64,000 bases of DNA from Pseudomonas pharyngis. Its GTDB lineage: Bacteria; Pseudomonadota; Gammaproteobacteria; Pseudomonadales; Pseudomonadaceae. The DNA lies in contig NZ_BQID01000011.1 of the NCBI RefSeq assembly GCF_021602345.1, forward strand, positions 144,037-208,036. Direction: 5' to 3'. The notes beneath the pieces were generated by a model, which did not search any database, was not told the origin of the DNA, and saw only the letters and a list, made by a program, of their open reading frames with translations. How positions within the stretch are numbered: position 1 is the stretch's first letter; each line of letters begins with the position of its first letter. This document shows, one piece after another, positions 36,427 through 45,360 of this stretch. Made by a program: the position numbers and the translations under genes.

Positions 36427-37995
36427 TTATTGCATGTCGGCGTCCATGGATGCCGGCACAGAATCCGGGGCAAACAAATAAGCCGAAATGGGAGCGCCGT
36501 GGATCGTGATAGAGGGCGTGCATCCCTTGGCGAAAAGCGGCCTGTCAGCATGTAAATCGGCGTCTGTGATCCACCAGATCCTTTGGCTATGACAATCCAG
36601 AATCGTTACGCCGTCGAGATAGGTATTCATTACTGGATCCTGAATCAGGCTCAAGGCGTTGCGACGGGTGAGTTTCAAGAAGCCATCCATCGATGAGATC
36701 TCAAACCTGGGAGCGATGCCGGTGACGTTGAAATAAGCAAATGTCGGGTACCAAAAAGCGTTGGTTACTACGATTTCGTCTCCCGGGCGAGCTTTTTGAT
36801 TCAATTGCGCCATCAACTGAGAAAACTGGGTGTCTCTGCGTCTCTCGGTTCCATTCAACCCATCTGTTTGCCAATACACCGTACTCAGCCCATGCAATTG
36901 CGCAAAGACGAAAAGCGGCAATGCCGCACTCGCCAACATAAAACGACGCGGCCACCAGATGTCCAAAGCGAGCGCCGCAATCATCGGCAGAGCTGGCGCG
37001 GTAAAAACCAGATATCGTGGTACAAGCAACGGTAGAAACAAAGAGATCAGGTAAACAGCAACCAGCGGGATAAAGAAATAGCCCACCAACAGAACACTGT
37101 ATCGTCGCTCACCCTCGTTATTGATAATGGCTGTCGCGGCACACAACACCACCAGAGCAAGTGGCATCAGATGCCATAGACTCGGTTGGGAGATGCCGTC
37201 CCCCATTACGGTGAACTGCCAGACCAATGTCATTGCCCCCTGTAGGGTCACAGGCTCGATCCATCCCAAGCCCTCGTTGAGCGCAAGCTGCGACAAGAGG
37301 TGAGGTATCCAGGGCAAATATAGAAAAACGATGGCGACATTCGCGACTAACCATTGCTCTCCCGCCATTCTCGTTGCGTAGCGCTGCACTCCGCTTTGCC
37401 ACCAAAACAGCCAATGCACCAACATGCACAAACCCGCGAAGTAGTGGGTATAAAACGCTGTAGTCATCAACAACACATACAAAGCCGCGAACCTGGTTTG
37501 CTCCGGCCTCCTGGCCCAACACACCAACGCCACCGTAGCGCCCATCAACCAGAACCCCAGCAAGGTATACATCCGCACTTCCTGACTGTAACGAACTGAA
37601 ACCGGCGATAAAGCCAACAGCAATGCAGCCATCCACACCGCCCGGCGTGTGGCAATCAGGCTCATCAACTTGATACTCAGCAGCAACGTCCCGACATCCG
37701 CCAGTGCACTCAGCGCACGGGCCGGCAGCGCTCCTTCGCCCCACAGCAGCACCCAGTAATGCAGCAGGACGTAATAAAGCGGCGGATGCACATCCAGCGC
37801 CGTCAATGCCCAGATGCGTGTCGGTGTTTCTCGGGCCAGTAACAGACTGTAGGCCTCGTCATACCAGATACTCGGCACATCAATGGCGTAGAACCGGACG
37901 AACAGGGCGAGGGATACAACCGCCAGAAGGGCCAGTCTGTCGATCCTCAAGGAAGTGAACCCGGCGGAGGCGGCAACACTCGCAAGGCTTTTCAT
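36427..37995 (-). CDS. GT39-like integral membrane glycosyltransferase
   Basis: This 522-residue protein has 10-12 TM helices. The first periplasmic loop carries WYDEAYS with the Asp-Glu pair (D46-E47) typical of GT39/ArnT/PMT-type GT-C enzymes, which move a sugar from a polyprenyl-phosphate donor. LDVHPPLYYVLLHYWV and YSQEVRMY are also family features. ATG 37995 overlaps the gtrA stop (ATGA); the open frame upstream of it is a shadow of gtrA. Base composition is less G+C-rich than the neighbours, which hints at transfer. The acceptor is probably lipopolysaccharide or another surface glycan. Confidence 0.85.
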   Translation of the reverse strand: MKSLASVAASAGFTSLRIDRLALLAVVSLALFVRFYAIDVPSIWYDEAYSLLLARETPTRIWALTALDVHPPLYYVLLHYWVLLWGEGALPARALSALADVGTLLLSIKLMSLIATRRAVWMAALLLALSPVSVRYSQEVRMYTLLGFWLMGATVALVCWARRPEQTRFAALYVLLMTTAFYTHYFAGLCMLVHWLFWWQSGVQRYATRMAGEQWLVANVAIVFLYLPWIPHLLSQLALNEGLGWIEPVTLQGAMTLVWQFTVMGDGISQPSLWHLMPLALVVLCAATAIINNEGERRYSVLLVGYFFIPLVAVYLISLFLPLLVPRYLVFTAPALPMIAALALDIWWPRRFMLASAALPLFVFAQLHGLSTVYWQTDGLNGTERRRDTQFSQLMAQLNQKARPGDEIVVTNAFWYPTFAYFNVTGIAPRFEISSMDGFLKLTRRNALSLIQDPVMNTYLDGVTILDCHSQRIWWITDADLHADRPLFAKGCTPSITIHGAPISAYLFAPDSVPASMDADMQ

Positions 37996-38366
37996 GCCTG
38001 ACGCCCACGAAACAACACAAACCGGAAAAAGCAGTACCCCAGCAACAGATCCACCAGTGAAAACACCGACACCGTCACCAGTCCCGGCAGACTCCATGCA
38101 TCGGCGATCACGCCTGTGCCATAGCTCAACGCCCCCATTACTCCGATAAACATCAGGTACGCCAGCACCGACGTTCCGGTCTCGAACGTGTAGAGCGCGT
38201 TCATGTAAAACGCGAAGGATGCGGCGATGCAAAACGCAGCGAAGTTGCTTGCCGCCTGATCGAGCTGAACCGCGCTGTTCAGCACAAAGAAAATCTGCCA
38301 GTGGATCAGCGTGCCGGCGAGACCGATTGCCGTTTGTGCGGGAAATCCTTTCCACAAGATCCTCAT
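37992..38366 (-). CDS. GtrA family membrane protein
   Basis: This 124-residue protein with four TM helices (IGLAGTLIHWQIFFVLN, AAFCIAASFAFYMNALYTF, and two more) matches GtrA, the putative flippase for undecaprenyl-phosphate-linked glucose. The conserved N-x-x-x-T/Y-T-F motif in MNALYTFET fits. ATG 38366 has AAGGA 6 bp upstream; the TTG at 38372 overlaps that ribosome binding site and is unlikely. It is coupled to the GT39-like gene and lies 108 bp after the GtrII-like gene. Confidence 0.88.
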   Translation of the reverse strand: MRILWKGFPAQTAIGLAGTLIHWQIFFVLNSAVQLDQAASNFAAFCIAASFAFYMNALYTFETGTSVLAYLMFIGVMGALSYGTGVIADAWSLPGLVTVSVFSLVDLLLGYCFFRFVLFRGRQA

Positions 38367-38474
38367 CGTCAATCCTTGCTATCACTGCAACGGGCGGAGC
38401 TTTCACGCTAGGGCAAGGTACGGGTGCGGTCTACTGTCAGAAATTACAGGTAGGCGCTGGTTTCTGACCAACGG

Positions 38475-39980
38475 TCACCATTGCAATAACCGCCCGTGGG
38501 GCGGCTCTTTCATGACGATGAAGCCGTAGTCGCCGATCAAGTAGAGCCGGTAATAAAGGCTGTCCACCAAGGGTGAATAGCCCATCAGACCGACATGGGT
38601 CGCGTTGCGACGTTCGCGCTCGGCAACCACGTTGGTGATACCGGCCGAGGGCAGGTTTTCGGCGAGCATGAAATAGTCGACGTTCAGCAGGTAGCGCAGC
38701 ACCGGCAGCCGTTTGAACGTGCCCTGCGCCCCCGCGAGCCAGCGGTCGGAGTACGTCACCGAGATATAAATCCGTTTGGCTTCGCGCAGTTCGCGATGGG
38801 ATGAGATGTCGTGGCTGAGGCTGTAGAGCGCATTGTTGGCGAAGGTTTTTTCCATCGTCAGCACCCGGCCATAAGCGAAGGACAGCGACAGCGTGGCCAG
38901 AAGCGGAATCGCCAGCATCAGGAGTAATCGCTGATGTAACGGTGCCAACCCCAGATGGGCCAGATAGAACAGCGACATCAGCAATACGCCGAACCCCATC
39001 AAGGTGCGCGCGCCTTCGTTGAAATCGCGAAACAGCAGCGTCATGCCCGGCACCAGCAGCACAATCAGCGGCAATGCCAGCAGGCAGCTGAAGCTCAGGA
39101 GCAAGTCCTTGGCGCGGGACATTTTGCGCTCGCGAATCTGCCGCCCCAATTGCACGGCGCCGAACACGGCGCACAGCACCAAAACAATAAAAACTACCGT
39201 GTACCCGCCGTGAAACAGCAGCGCAACCTTCTCCATCGCCCGACCGATATTGATACCGATCTGCAGCAACGGATCGGCGCTCGCATTCAGCAATTGCGTG
39301 CGTCCGGCGTCAGTGAATGGATAAGCCGTGACGCTGTAGATCGACACTGCCAGCAGCAGTTGCGCCAGCCGCCAGCCCGACCGGTGCCAGAGTTCATCCC
39401 ACGGCACTCGCCGGTGAACATTCCTGAGCAAATCCAAGAAGCACAACCCGAGAAACACATTCAGGCTGATCTGATAGAACCCGATCGCCAGCGCCAGCAA
39501 CACCGATGGCACCAGCCATCGCTGAATGCGTGAAGCGCCGCAAAAGGTGATTGCATAAATCACCGCGACCAGGCTCAGGGCCATGCCGGAGCCGTCGTAT
39601 TGATAGGACAGGTTCTGCAACAGGAACGGGTTGTACCAGAGCGGCAACGGCACCAGACAACAGGCCAGCGTCGGTTCGGGAAAATAGTGGAAGGTCAGCC
39701 GGGTCAGAGCGAACGACATCGCTACGGTGGCGAGCAACAGCGGCAGTGGAAAAATATTCGGCGCAGCGCCGGTGAAGCTCAGCGCCTGATACAGCCAATC
39801 CATGAACAACCGCCCCTGCCCCGCCCAGGCGTTGCCGGCAGCGAGGGTGCGCCAGTTGTCGTCGATGTAGGGGAAATCGGCGAGGATCAGCGGCAGGATG
39901 TACAGCAGCGTGGCGAGCAGGAAGAACAGCACGACCTGACGGCGGCCGAGTTCTCTTACGAGAAAATCGCTGATCCTCAT
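38475..39980 (-). CDS. GtrII-like glucosyltransferase domain membrane protein
   Basis: This 501-residue protein with about 10-11 TM helices resembles the GtrII/GtrC O-antigen glucosyltransferase family. The first periplasmic loop has ADFPYIDDNWR with an Asp pair (D40-D41) like that of the GT-C active site. LSYQYDGSGMALSLV follows further on. A soluble C-terminal ~110 residues (after residue ~390) probably faces the periplasm. ATG 39980 has AGAGG 7 bp upstream, better than the GTG at 39998. It likely adds a sugar residue to surface polysaccharide with GtrA. No GtrB homologue is in the window. Confidence 0.8.
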   Translation of the reverse strand: MRISDFLVRELGRRQVVLFFLLATLLYILPLILADFPYIDDNWRTLAAGNAWAGQGRLFMDWLYQALSFTGAAPNIFPLPLLLATVAMSFALTRLTFHYFPEPTLACCLVPLPLWYNPFLLQNLSYQYDGSGMALSLVAVIYAITFCGASRIQRWLVPSVLLALAIGFYQISLNVFLGLCFLDLLRNVHRRVPWDELWHRSGWRLAQLLLAVSIYSVTAYPFTDAGRTQLLNASADPLLQIGINIGRAMEKVALLFHGGYTVVFIVLVLCAVFGAVQLGRQIRERKMSRAKDLLLSFSCLLALPLIVLLVPGMTLLFRDFNEGARTLMGFGVLLMSLFYLAHLGLAPLHQRLLLMLAIPLLATLSLSFAYGRVLTMEKTFANNALYSLSHDISSHRELREAKRIYISVTYSDRWLAGAQGTFKRLPVLRYLLNVDYFMLAENLPSAGITNVVAERERRNATHVGLMGYSPLVDSLYYRLYLIGDYGFIVMKEPPHGRLLQW

Positions 39981-40100
39981 ACCTGCGCCTCTGTTCACGG
40001 CTGCGCGGGAAACAACGTAGATAAACCTTCGAACATGACTCTGAATCAGAGGTCGTTTTTTGCGCTGATTTCAGACCAGCGGCATCAACTCACCCCCATG

Positions 40101-40130
40101 AAAAAGCCCCGGACTTTCGACCGGGGCTTT
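40101..40130 (-). terminator. Rho-independent terminator of the ProY-like permease gene
   Basis: A 10-bp perfect stem (AAAGCCCCGG / CCGGGGCTTT) with an 8-nt loop is followed by T residues when read on the minus strand. It lies 21 bases past the permease stop. Confidence 0.85.
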
Positions 40131-40150
40131 CAGGTTTCAGCGACAACGAA

Positions 40151-41572
40151 TTACGAAGCCGAACGCATCGCGCCCTGTACCGAATCCTTCGGTTGCAGCT
40201 TGAACACGTAGAACAACACGGTCAGCAGCACCAGGAACGCCGGGCCTACATACAGCGCCACACGAGTATCCGGGAAGTACGCCATCAAGCCGACCACCAG
40301 CACCAGGAACGCCAGCGCCAGATACGAGCTGACCGGGAACAGCCACATCTTGTACTTCAGGCCCGCACGTTCGCTGGCGCTCAGGCCTTTGCGGAATTTG
40401 AGCTGGGCCAGCAGGATCATCACCCAGGTCCAGATCGCGCCGAAGGTGGCAATCGAGGTCACCCAGACGAAGACTTTTTCCGGCACCAGATAGTTGAGCA
40501 GCACGCCCAGCAGCAAGGCGAAGATCGACAGCAGCAACGCCCGACGCGGTACGCCGTTGCTCGAGGTGCGAGCGAATCCGGCCGGCGCCTGGCCGTTCTG
40601 CGCCAGGCTGTAGAGCATGCGCCCGGTGCTGAAAATGCCGCCGTTGCACGACGACAGTGCAGCGGTAATCACCACGAAGTTGATGATGCCGGCGGCGGTC
40701 TTGATGCCCAGACGCTCGAAGGTCATCACGAACGGACTGCCCTGGGTGCCGATTTCGTTCCACGGGTAGATCGACAGGATCACGAACAGCGCGCCGACGT
40801 AGAACAGCAGGATCCGCCAGAACACCGAGCCGATTGCATTCGGGATGGTCTTCTGCGGGTTCTTCGCTTCACCGGCGGTCAGGCCGATCATTTCCACACC
40901 GAGGTAGGCGAACATCACCATCTGCAGGGACATCAGCACGCCCGTCACGCCGTTGGGCATGAAGCCGCCGTGGGCCCACAGGTTGGAAATTCCCAGCGCC
41001 ACACCGTCGTTGCCGAAACCGAAGGCGATGATGCCGATGCCGCCGAGCACCATGGCGATGATGGTGACGATCTTGATCAGGGCGAACCAGAACTCGAATT
41101 CACCGAAGGCCTTCACCGCGATCAGGTTGATCGAGCCCATGCTGACCAGCGCAGCCAGCGCCCAGATCCAGCGCGGCACATCGGGGAACCAGATGCCCAT
41201 GTACACCGCCACCGCGGTGATTTCGGCGACGCAGGTCACCAGCCACAGGAACCAGTAGTTCCAGCCAGTCAAAAAGCCCGCCAGCGGGCCGAGGTAATCC
41301 TGTGCATAGCGACTGAAAGAGCCGGCAACCGGGTTGTGTACGGCCATTTCGCCGAGGGCGCGCATGATCACCAGGATCGCCAGACCGCCGATGATGTACG
41401 AGAGCATGATCGCCGGGCCGGCCATTTCGATGGCCTTGGCCGAACCGAGAAACAGACCGACACCGATACAGGCGCCGAGCGCCATCAGGCGAATATGCCG
41501 TTCACCGAGTTCGCGTTTGAGCGGACCGCCTTGAGCGGTTTCGCCATGGGGCGGGTGATTGCCGACTGGCAT
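40151..41572 (-). CDS. APC family amino acid permease (ProY/AAT-type)
   Basis: This 473-residue permease of the amino acid transporter (AAT) branch has 12 TM helices. Family signatures are RHIRLMALGACIGVGLFLGSAKAI in TM1, MRALGEMAVHNPVAGSFSRYA, and YLGVEMIGLTAGEAKNPQKTIPNAI after TM6. It resembles ProY, GabP and D-alanine/histidine permeases; the substrate cannot be fixed. ATG 41572 has GAGGA 8 bp upstream and is preferred over the in-frame codon at 41608. A CA motif just before the ribosome binding site suggests Crc/Hfq repression. A strong terminator follows. Confidence 0.88.
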   Translation of the reverse strand: MPVGNHPPHGETAQGGPLKRELGERHIRLMALGACIGVGLFLGSAKAIEMAGPAIMLSYIIGGLAILVIMRALGEMAVHNPVAGSFSRYAQDYLGPLAGFLTGWNYWFLWLVTCVAEITAVAVYMGIWFPDVPRWIWALAALVSMGSINLIAVKAFGEFEFWFALIKIVTIIAMVLGGIGIIAFGFGNDGVALGISNLWAHGGFMPNGVTGVLMSLQMVMFAYLGVEMIGLTAGEAKNPQKTIPNAIGSVFWRILLFYVGALFVILSIYPWNEIGTQGSPFVMTFERLGIKTAAGIINFVVITAALSSCNGGIFSTGRMLYSLAQNGQAPAGFARTSSNGVPRRALLLSIFALLLGVLLNYLVPEKVFVWVTSIATFGAIWTWVMILLAQLKFRKGLSASERAGLKYKMWLFPVSSYLALAFLVLVVGLMAYFPDTRVALYVGPAFLVLLTVLFYVFKLQPKDSVQGAMRSAS

Positions 41573-42055
41573 GGGGGAGTTCCTCGTCTTGTTATTGGAT
41601 GTGACCACCGAGTGTTCAAGCGTCGGCCGATAAGCCTGCGCCTGGGTGAAACCGGCCCTGCTTCGTGGGCAGGACCGTCCCGCAGAAGCAACCTGCGGGA
41701 TCAGCGGGGCGTGCAGTATAAAAAGCTTGCGACAGGTTTTTTCACTCTATAAGGCATCTGATTCAGACTTAAACCTCGTCGATTGCGAGGTTTACGAGAC
41801 AAACCATCCTGCATTTCGAGGATTATTCACGGCGCAAATGGGCGCCGAGTATTGCACAGCAATGGTGCAACGTCATGCCGCGACCAAAGTCGCAGCTGCC
41901 TCAGGACCTCTCTGTTCCGGACTTTTCAGGCCTGCGATCACTTGCCGGAGGGTTGCAGCCGGATGTGCAGATTTGTTCAGGGTCCCGCCTTCACAATTTT
42001 TTCACCCGCGCCAACCACCGACTAAGCTTCAGACAAGTCCGATCAATCTGCGTGA
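41573..42055. other. Intergenic region between permease and PBP genes
   Basis: These 483 bases between divergent genes hold the permease leader at one end and an 8-bp perfect hairpin at 41678-41700 (TCCCGCAG / CTGCGGGA). AT-richer promoter-like sequence (TTGCGA...TATAAG near 41727-41753) reads toward the PBP gene. I see no convincing gene or RNA in it. Confidence 0.5.
41589..41596 (-). promoter_or_regulatory. Possible Crc/Hfq CA motif in the permease leader
   Basis: On the minus strand AATAACAA matches AANAANAA and ends three bases before the GAGGA ribosome binding site of the ProY-like permease. Position and sequence fit Hfq/Crc translational repression. Confidence 0.6.
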
Positions 42056-45000
42056 ATGGATCAATCGACTATGGGCGCTTTGTGGCAAACCGATTCGAGT
42101 GAAAAAGTGGTTCCGACTGAACGTGTGGATGAAGCGCCTTTACCTGAAAAACCCCGCCGCAAACGGCACGGGTGGAAGGCTTTCTGGCTCCTGGTGGTGA
42201 TCATCGCGATTGTCGTGGGCCTGGCCGCGATGAAGGAAATGCGCACCTCGCGCTTTCAGTCCCGCGAGGTCAGCCAGTACGCCGCCAAACTCAAGTACGA
42301 ATTGCAACCGGGGCCCAGCGAAGCGATCCGCTATCCGGGCAACGGGCCGTTCGACCTGCGCCTGGGCTACAGCTCGCTGGACGAGTTCCTGCCACGGCTG
42401 CTCAAGCGCAACTACGTGATCACCGAGCAGACGCGCTTCTCCCCGGCGCTGCTCAACTACACCGACAAGGGCCTGTTCGTGCCCTATTCCGAAAAGATCC
42501 AGGCCGGGCTGTCGATCACCGATTGCCGCGCGGCGCCGTTGTATCAGTACAACTATCCGCAGCAACTGTACGCGAGTTTCGATTCGATCCCGCCGGTGGT
42601 GGTCAACAGCCTGCTGTTCATCGAAAACCGTTTTCTGCTCGATCCAAAGCAACCGCTGGCCAACCCGGCGGTGGACTGGCCGCGCTTCGGCATGGCCGCG
42701 TGGTCGCAGGTCGCCAAGTTGCTGCACTTGCCGGGGCAGTCGGCCGGCGGCAGTACCCTGGCCACCCAGCTTGAGAAATACCGCCACTCGCCCGACGGGC
42801 TGACGGTGTCCGGCGCGGAGAAGATCCGCCAGATGATTTCCGCCAGCGTGCGCGCCTATCAGGGCGGCCCGGAAACCTTGCCGGCGCGGCAGAACATCAT
42901 TCGCGATTACCTCAACAGCGTGCCGCTGTCGGCGGTGCCGGGACATGGCGAAGTGCACGGCATGGCCGAGGGCCTGCGGGTCTGGTACGGCGCCGATTTC
43001 AACGAGGCCAACCGCAAACTCTCCAGCTCGGCGACCGATCCGCAGTCCATGGCGGACAAGGGCCTGGCCCTGCGCGAAATGCTCTCGCTGATGATCGCTC
43101 AGCGCCGTCCTTCGCATTACCTGACCAAGGGCCGCGAGGAGCTGGTCGAACTGACAAACAGCCACCTGCGCCTGCTCAAACAGAACGGTGTGATCGACGC
43201 CGCCCTGGCCGATGCCGCGCTGGCCAGCACCATTAGCTATCGCGACTGGCAGACCCAGCCGACGATTCAACCGATCGAGACCAACAAGGGCATCAGTGTC
43301 GCCCGCAGCCGGTTGGCATCGATGCTCAACCGTCCGCTGTACGACCTTGACCGCCTCGACCTCTCCGCCACCAGCACCCTGCAAGGCGAGCTGCAAACCC
43401 AGGCCACCGCCTATCTGAAACGACTGGCTGACCCGGCCTATGCGACCGAAGTCGGCCTGATGGGCGAACGCCTGCTGACGCCCACCAGCACTACTCAGGT
43501 GCGTTACAGCTTCACCCTGTTCGAGCTGACCCCGGACGGTTCACGTGTGCGGGTGCAGACCGACAGCACCGATCAGCCGTTCGACATCAACGAAGGCAGC
43601 AAACTGGAGCTGGGCTCCACGGCGAAAATGCGGGTGCTGACCACCTACCTGCAAATCATCGCGGAGCTGCATGACAAATACGCCGCCATGAGCGTGCCGG
43701 AGCTGAAGAAAGTCGAGGTCCCTGAACAGGATCGCCTGAGCCGGTGGGTGGTCGATTACCTGATCCAGAACAAGGATCGCGATCTGTCGAAATTGCTCGG
43801 CGCAGCCCTTGATCGCAAATACTCGGCCAGTCCCGGCGAAGCTTTTTTTACCGGTGGCGGGCTGCACACGTTTCATAACTTTCGCAAGGAAGACAACGGC
43901 CGCCTGCCGACCCTGCGCGATGCCCTGCGCGAATCGATCAACCTGCCGTTCATTCGCCTGATGCGCGATCTGGTGCGCTACACCACCTACTCAGGCCCCA
44001 ACAACAGCGCCGAGCTGCTCAAGGACGACCGCGACCCAAGACGTCAGGAATACCTCGCCTCGTTCGCCGATCGCGAGGGCACCTCGTTCCTGCTCAAGTT
44101 CTGGAAGAAGTACCGCAACAAGGACACCCAGGCCCGGCTCGATACCTTCCTCGACAGCATGCGCCCGACCCCGATCCGCATGGCCGCCGTGCACCGTTAC
44201 CTGCTGCCTAACGCCAGCCAGGAAGACTTCAACACCTTTGTGCGCTCGCACCTCAAGGGCGTCAAAATCACCGAAAAACTCACCGACGAACGCCTGGAAC
44301 GGCTGTATCTGGCCTACGGTCCCGGCACCTACGACCTGCCGGATCAGGGCTTCATCGCCAAGGTTCACCCGCTGGACCTGTGGATGATCGGCTACCTGCT
44401 CAACCACCCCGACGCGACCTTCAAGGACATCGTCAAGGCCAGCCAGTTCGAGCGTCAGGAAGTCTACAGCTGGCTGTTCAAGAGCAGGCACAAGGGTGCC
44501 CGTGACAGTCGCATCCGCACGATGCTGGAGATCGAGGCGTTCCTCGACATTCATCAGCGCTGGCAGAAAGTCGGCTACCCGTTCGATCACCTGGTGCCGT
44601 CGCTGGCCACCGCCATCGGCAGCTCCGGGGATCGCCCCGCCGCATTGGCCGAACTGATCGGCACCATCCTCAACGACGGTGTGCGCATGCCGACCCTGCG
44701 CATCGACAGCCTGCACTTTGCCGCTGGCACGCCTTACGAAACGAAACTGGTCAATGATCCTCATGTGGGCAAACGGGTGATGCCGTCCGAAGTCGCCACG
44801 GCGATGCGTGAAGCGCTGTCGCAAGTGGTGGACTCGGGAACCGCCAAACGTGTTTCCGGCAGTTTCAAACTGGCCGATGGAACACCGCTGACCATGGGCG
44901 GCAAGACCGGCACAGGCGACAACCGGATCGAAGCGATTGGCTCCGGAGGACGGATTCTCAGTTCGAAGTCGATCAACCGCACGGCGACCTTCGTGTTCTA

Positions 45001-45202
45001 CATCGGCGACCACCATTTCGGCACGCTCACAGCGTTCGTTCCGGGGCGCTCGGCCGAGAACTTCAAATTCACCTCGGCCCTGCCGGTGCAAGTGCTCAAG
45101 GGCATGGCACCGATTCTGATGCCGTACCTGCAACCGGGCAGCGACTCGCAGTGCCTGCCCCCTGCAAACACAGCGGTGGCGGCACTGAGTACGGGCACTT
45201 GA
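42056..45202 (+). CDS. Class A penicillin-binding protein-like bifunctional transglycosylase/transpeptidase (atypically long)
   Basis: This 1048-residue protein has a cytoplasmic tail, one TM helix (~residues 42-60) and a periplasmic body. The GT51 domain has its catalytic Glu at E190 (FIENRFL) and GGSTLATQLEK. The transpeptidase domain has S521-T-A-K524, S627-I-N629 and K950-T-G952. It therefore looks able both to polymerise glycan and to cross-link peptide. The SxN-KTG distance is ~320 residues against about 125 in E. coli PBP1b, implying a ~195-residue insertion. The ribosome binding site is weak, and a start at M6 is possible. No operon partner is evident. Confidence 0.85.
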   Translation: MDQSTMGALWQTDSSEKVVPTERVDEAPLPEKPRRKRHGWKAFWLLVVIIAIVVGLAAMKEMRTSRFQSREVSQYAAKLKYELQPGPSEAIRYPGNGPFDLRLGYSSLDEFLPRLLKRNYVITEQTRFSPALLNYTDKGLFVPYSEKIQAGLSITDCRAAPLYQYNYPQQLYASFDSIPPVVVNSLLFIENRFLLDPKQPLANPAVDWPRFGMAAWSQVAKLLHLPGQSAGGSTLATQLEKYRHSPDGLTVSGAEKIRQMISASVRAYQGGPETLPARQNIIRDYLNSVPLSAVPGHGEVHGMAEGLRVWYGADFNEANRKLSSSATDPQSMADKGLALREMLSLMIAQRRPSHYLTKGREELVELTNSHLRLLKQNGVIDAALADAALASTISYRDWQTQPTIQPIETNKGISVARSRLASMLNRPLYDLDRLDLSATSTLQGELQTQATAYLKRLADPAYATEVGLMGERLLTPTSTTQVRYSFTLFELTPDGSRVRVQTDSTDQPFDINEGSKLELGSTAKMRVLTTYLQIIAELHDKYAAMSVPELKKVEVPEQDRLSRWVVDYLIQNKDRDLSKLLGAALDRKYSASPGEAFFTGGGLHTFHNFRKEDNGRLPTLRDALRESINLPFIRLMRDLVRYTTYSGPNNSAELLKDDRDPRRQEYLASFADREGTSFLLKFWKKYRNKDTQARLDTFLDSMRPTPIRMAAVHRYLLPNASQEDFNTFVRSHLKGVKITEKLTDERLERLYLAYGPGTYDLPDQGFIAKVHPLDLWMIGYLLNHPDATFKDIVKASQFERQEVYSWLFKSRHKGARDSRIRTMLEIEAFLDIHQRWQKVGYPFDHLVPSLATAIGSSGDRPAALAELIGTILNDGVRMPTLRIDSLHFAAGTPYETKLVNDPHVGKRVMPSEVATAMREALSQVVDSGTAKRVSGSFKLADGTPLTMGGKTGTGDNRIEAIGSGGRILSSKSINRTATFVFYIGDHHFGTLTAFVPGRSAENFKFTSALPVQVLKGMAPILMPYLQPGSDSQCLPPANTAVAALSTGT

Positions 45203-45360
45203 AACGGATTCAAAGCCGGGGTGTTATTTATATGTTTTATACATATCAATATTCAATGGATCCGCGATAAACCCCAGCATTCCCAAACAGGCTTTTGAAC
45301 TAATCATTCCGAGTCTTGAACGTTAGTCTGAAAACTCACGACTTATTCAAGGCTTCACCA

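Noticed and set aside
36750-38400. Prophage or insertion sequence explanation for the less G+C-rich stretch
   Set aside because: No integrase, transposase, phage gene or terminal repeats were found; the genes are surface-sugar enzymes.
37996-38406. N-terminal extension of the GT39-like frame beyond 37995
   Set aside because: The extra ~137 residues are charged, non-membrane and read through gtrA in another frame; ATG 37995 with an ATGA overlap is a natural start.
45316-45360. TTG start extending the NEL protein by 15 residues
   Set aside because: ATG 45361 has AAGG at a good distance, and TTG starts are rare.
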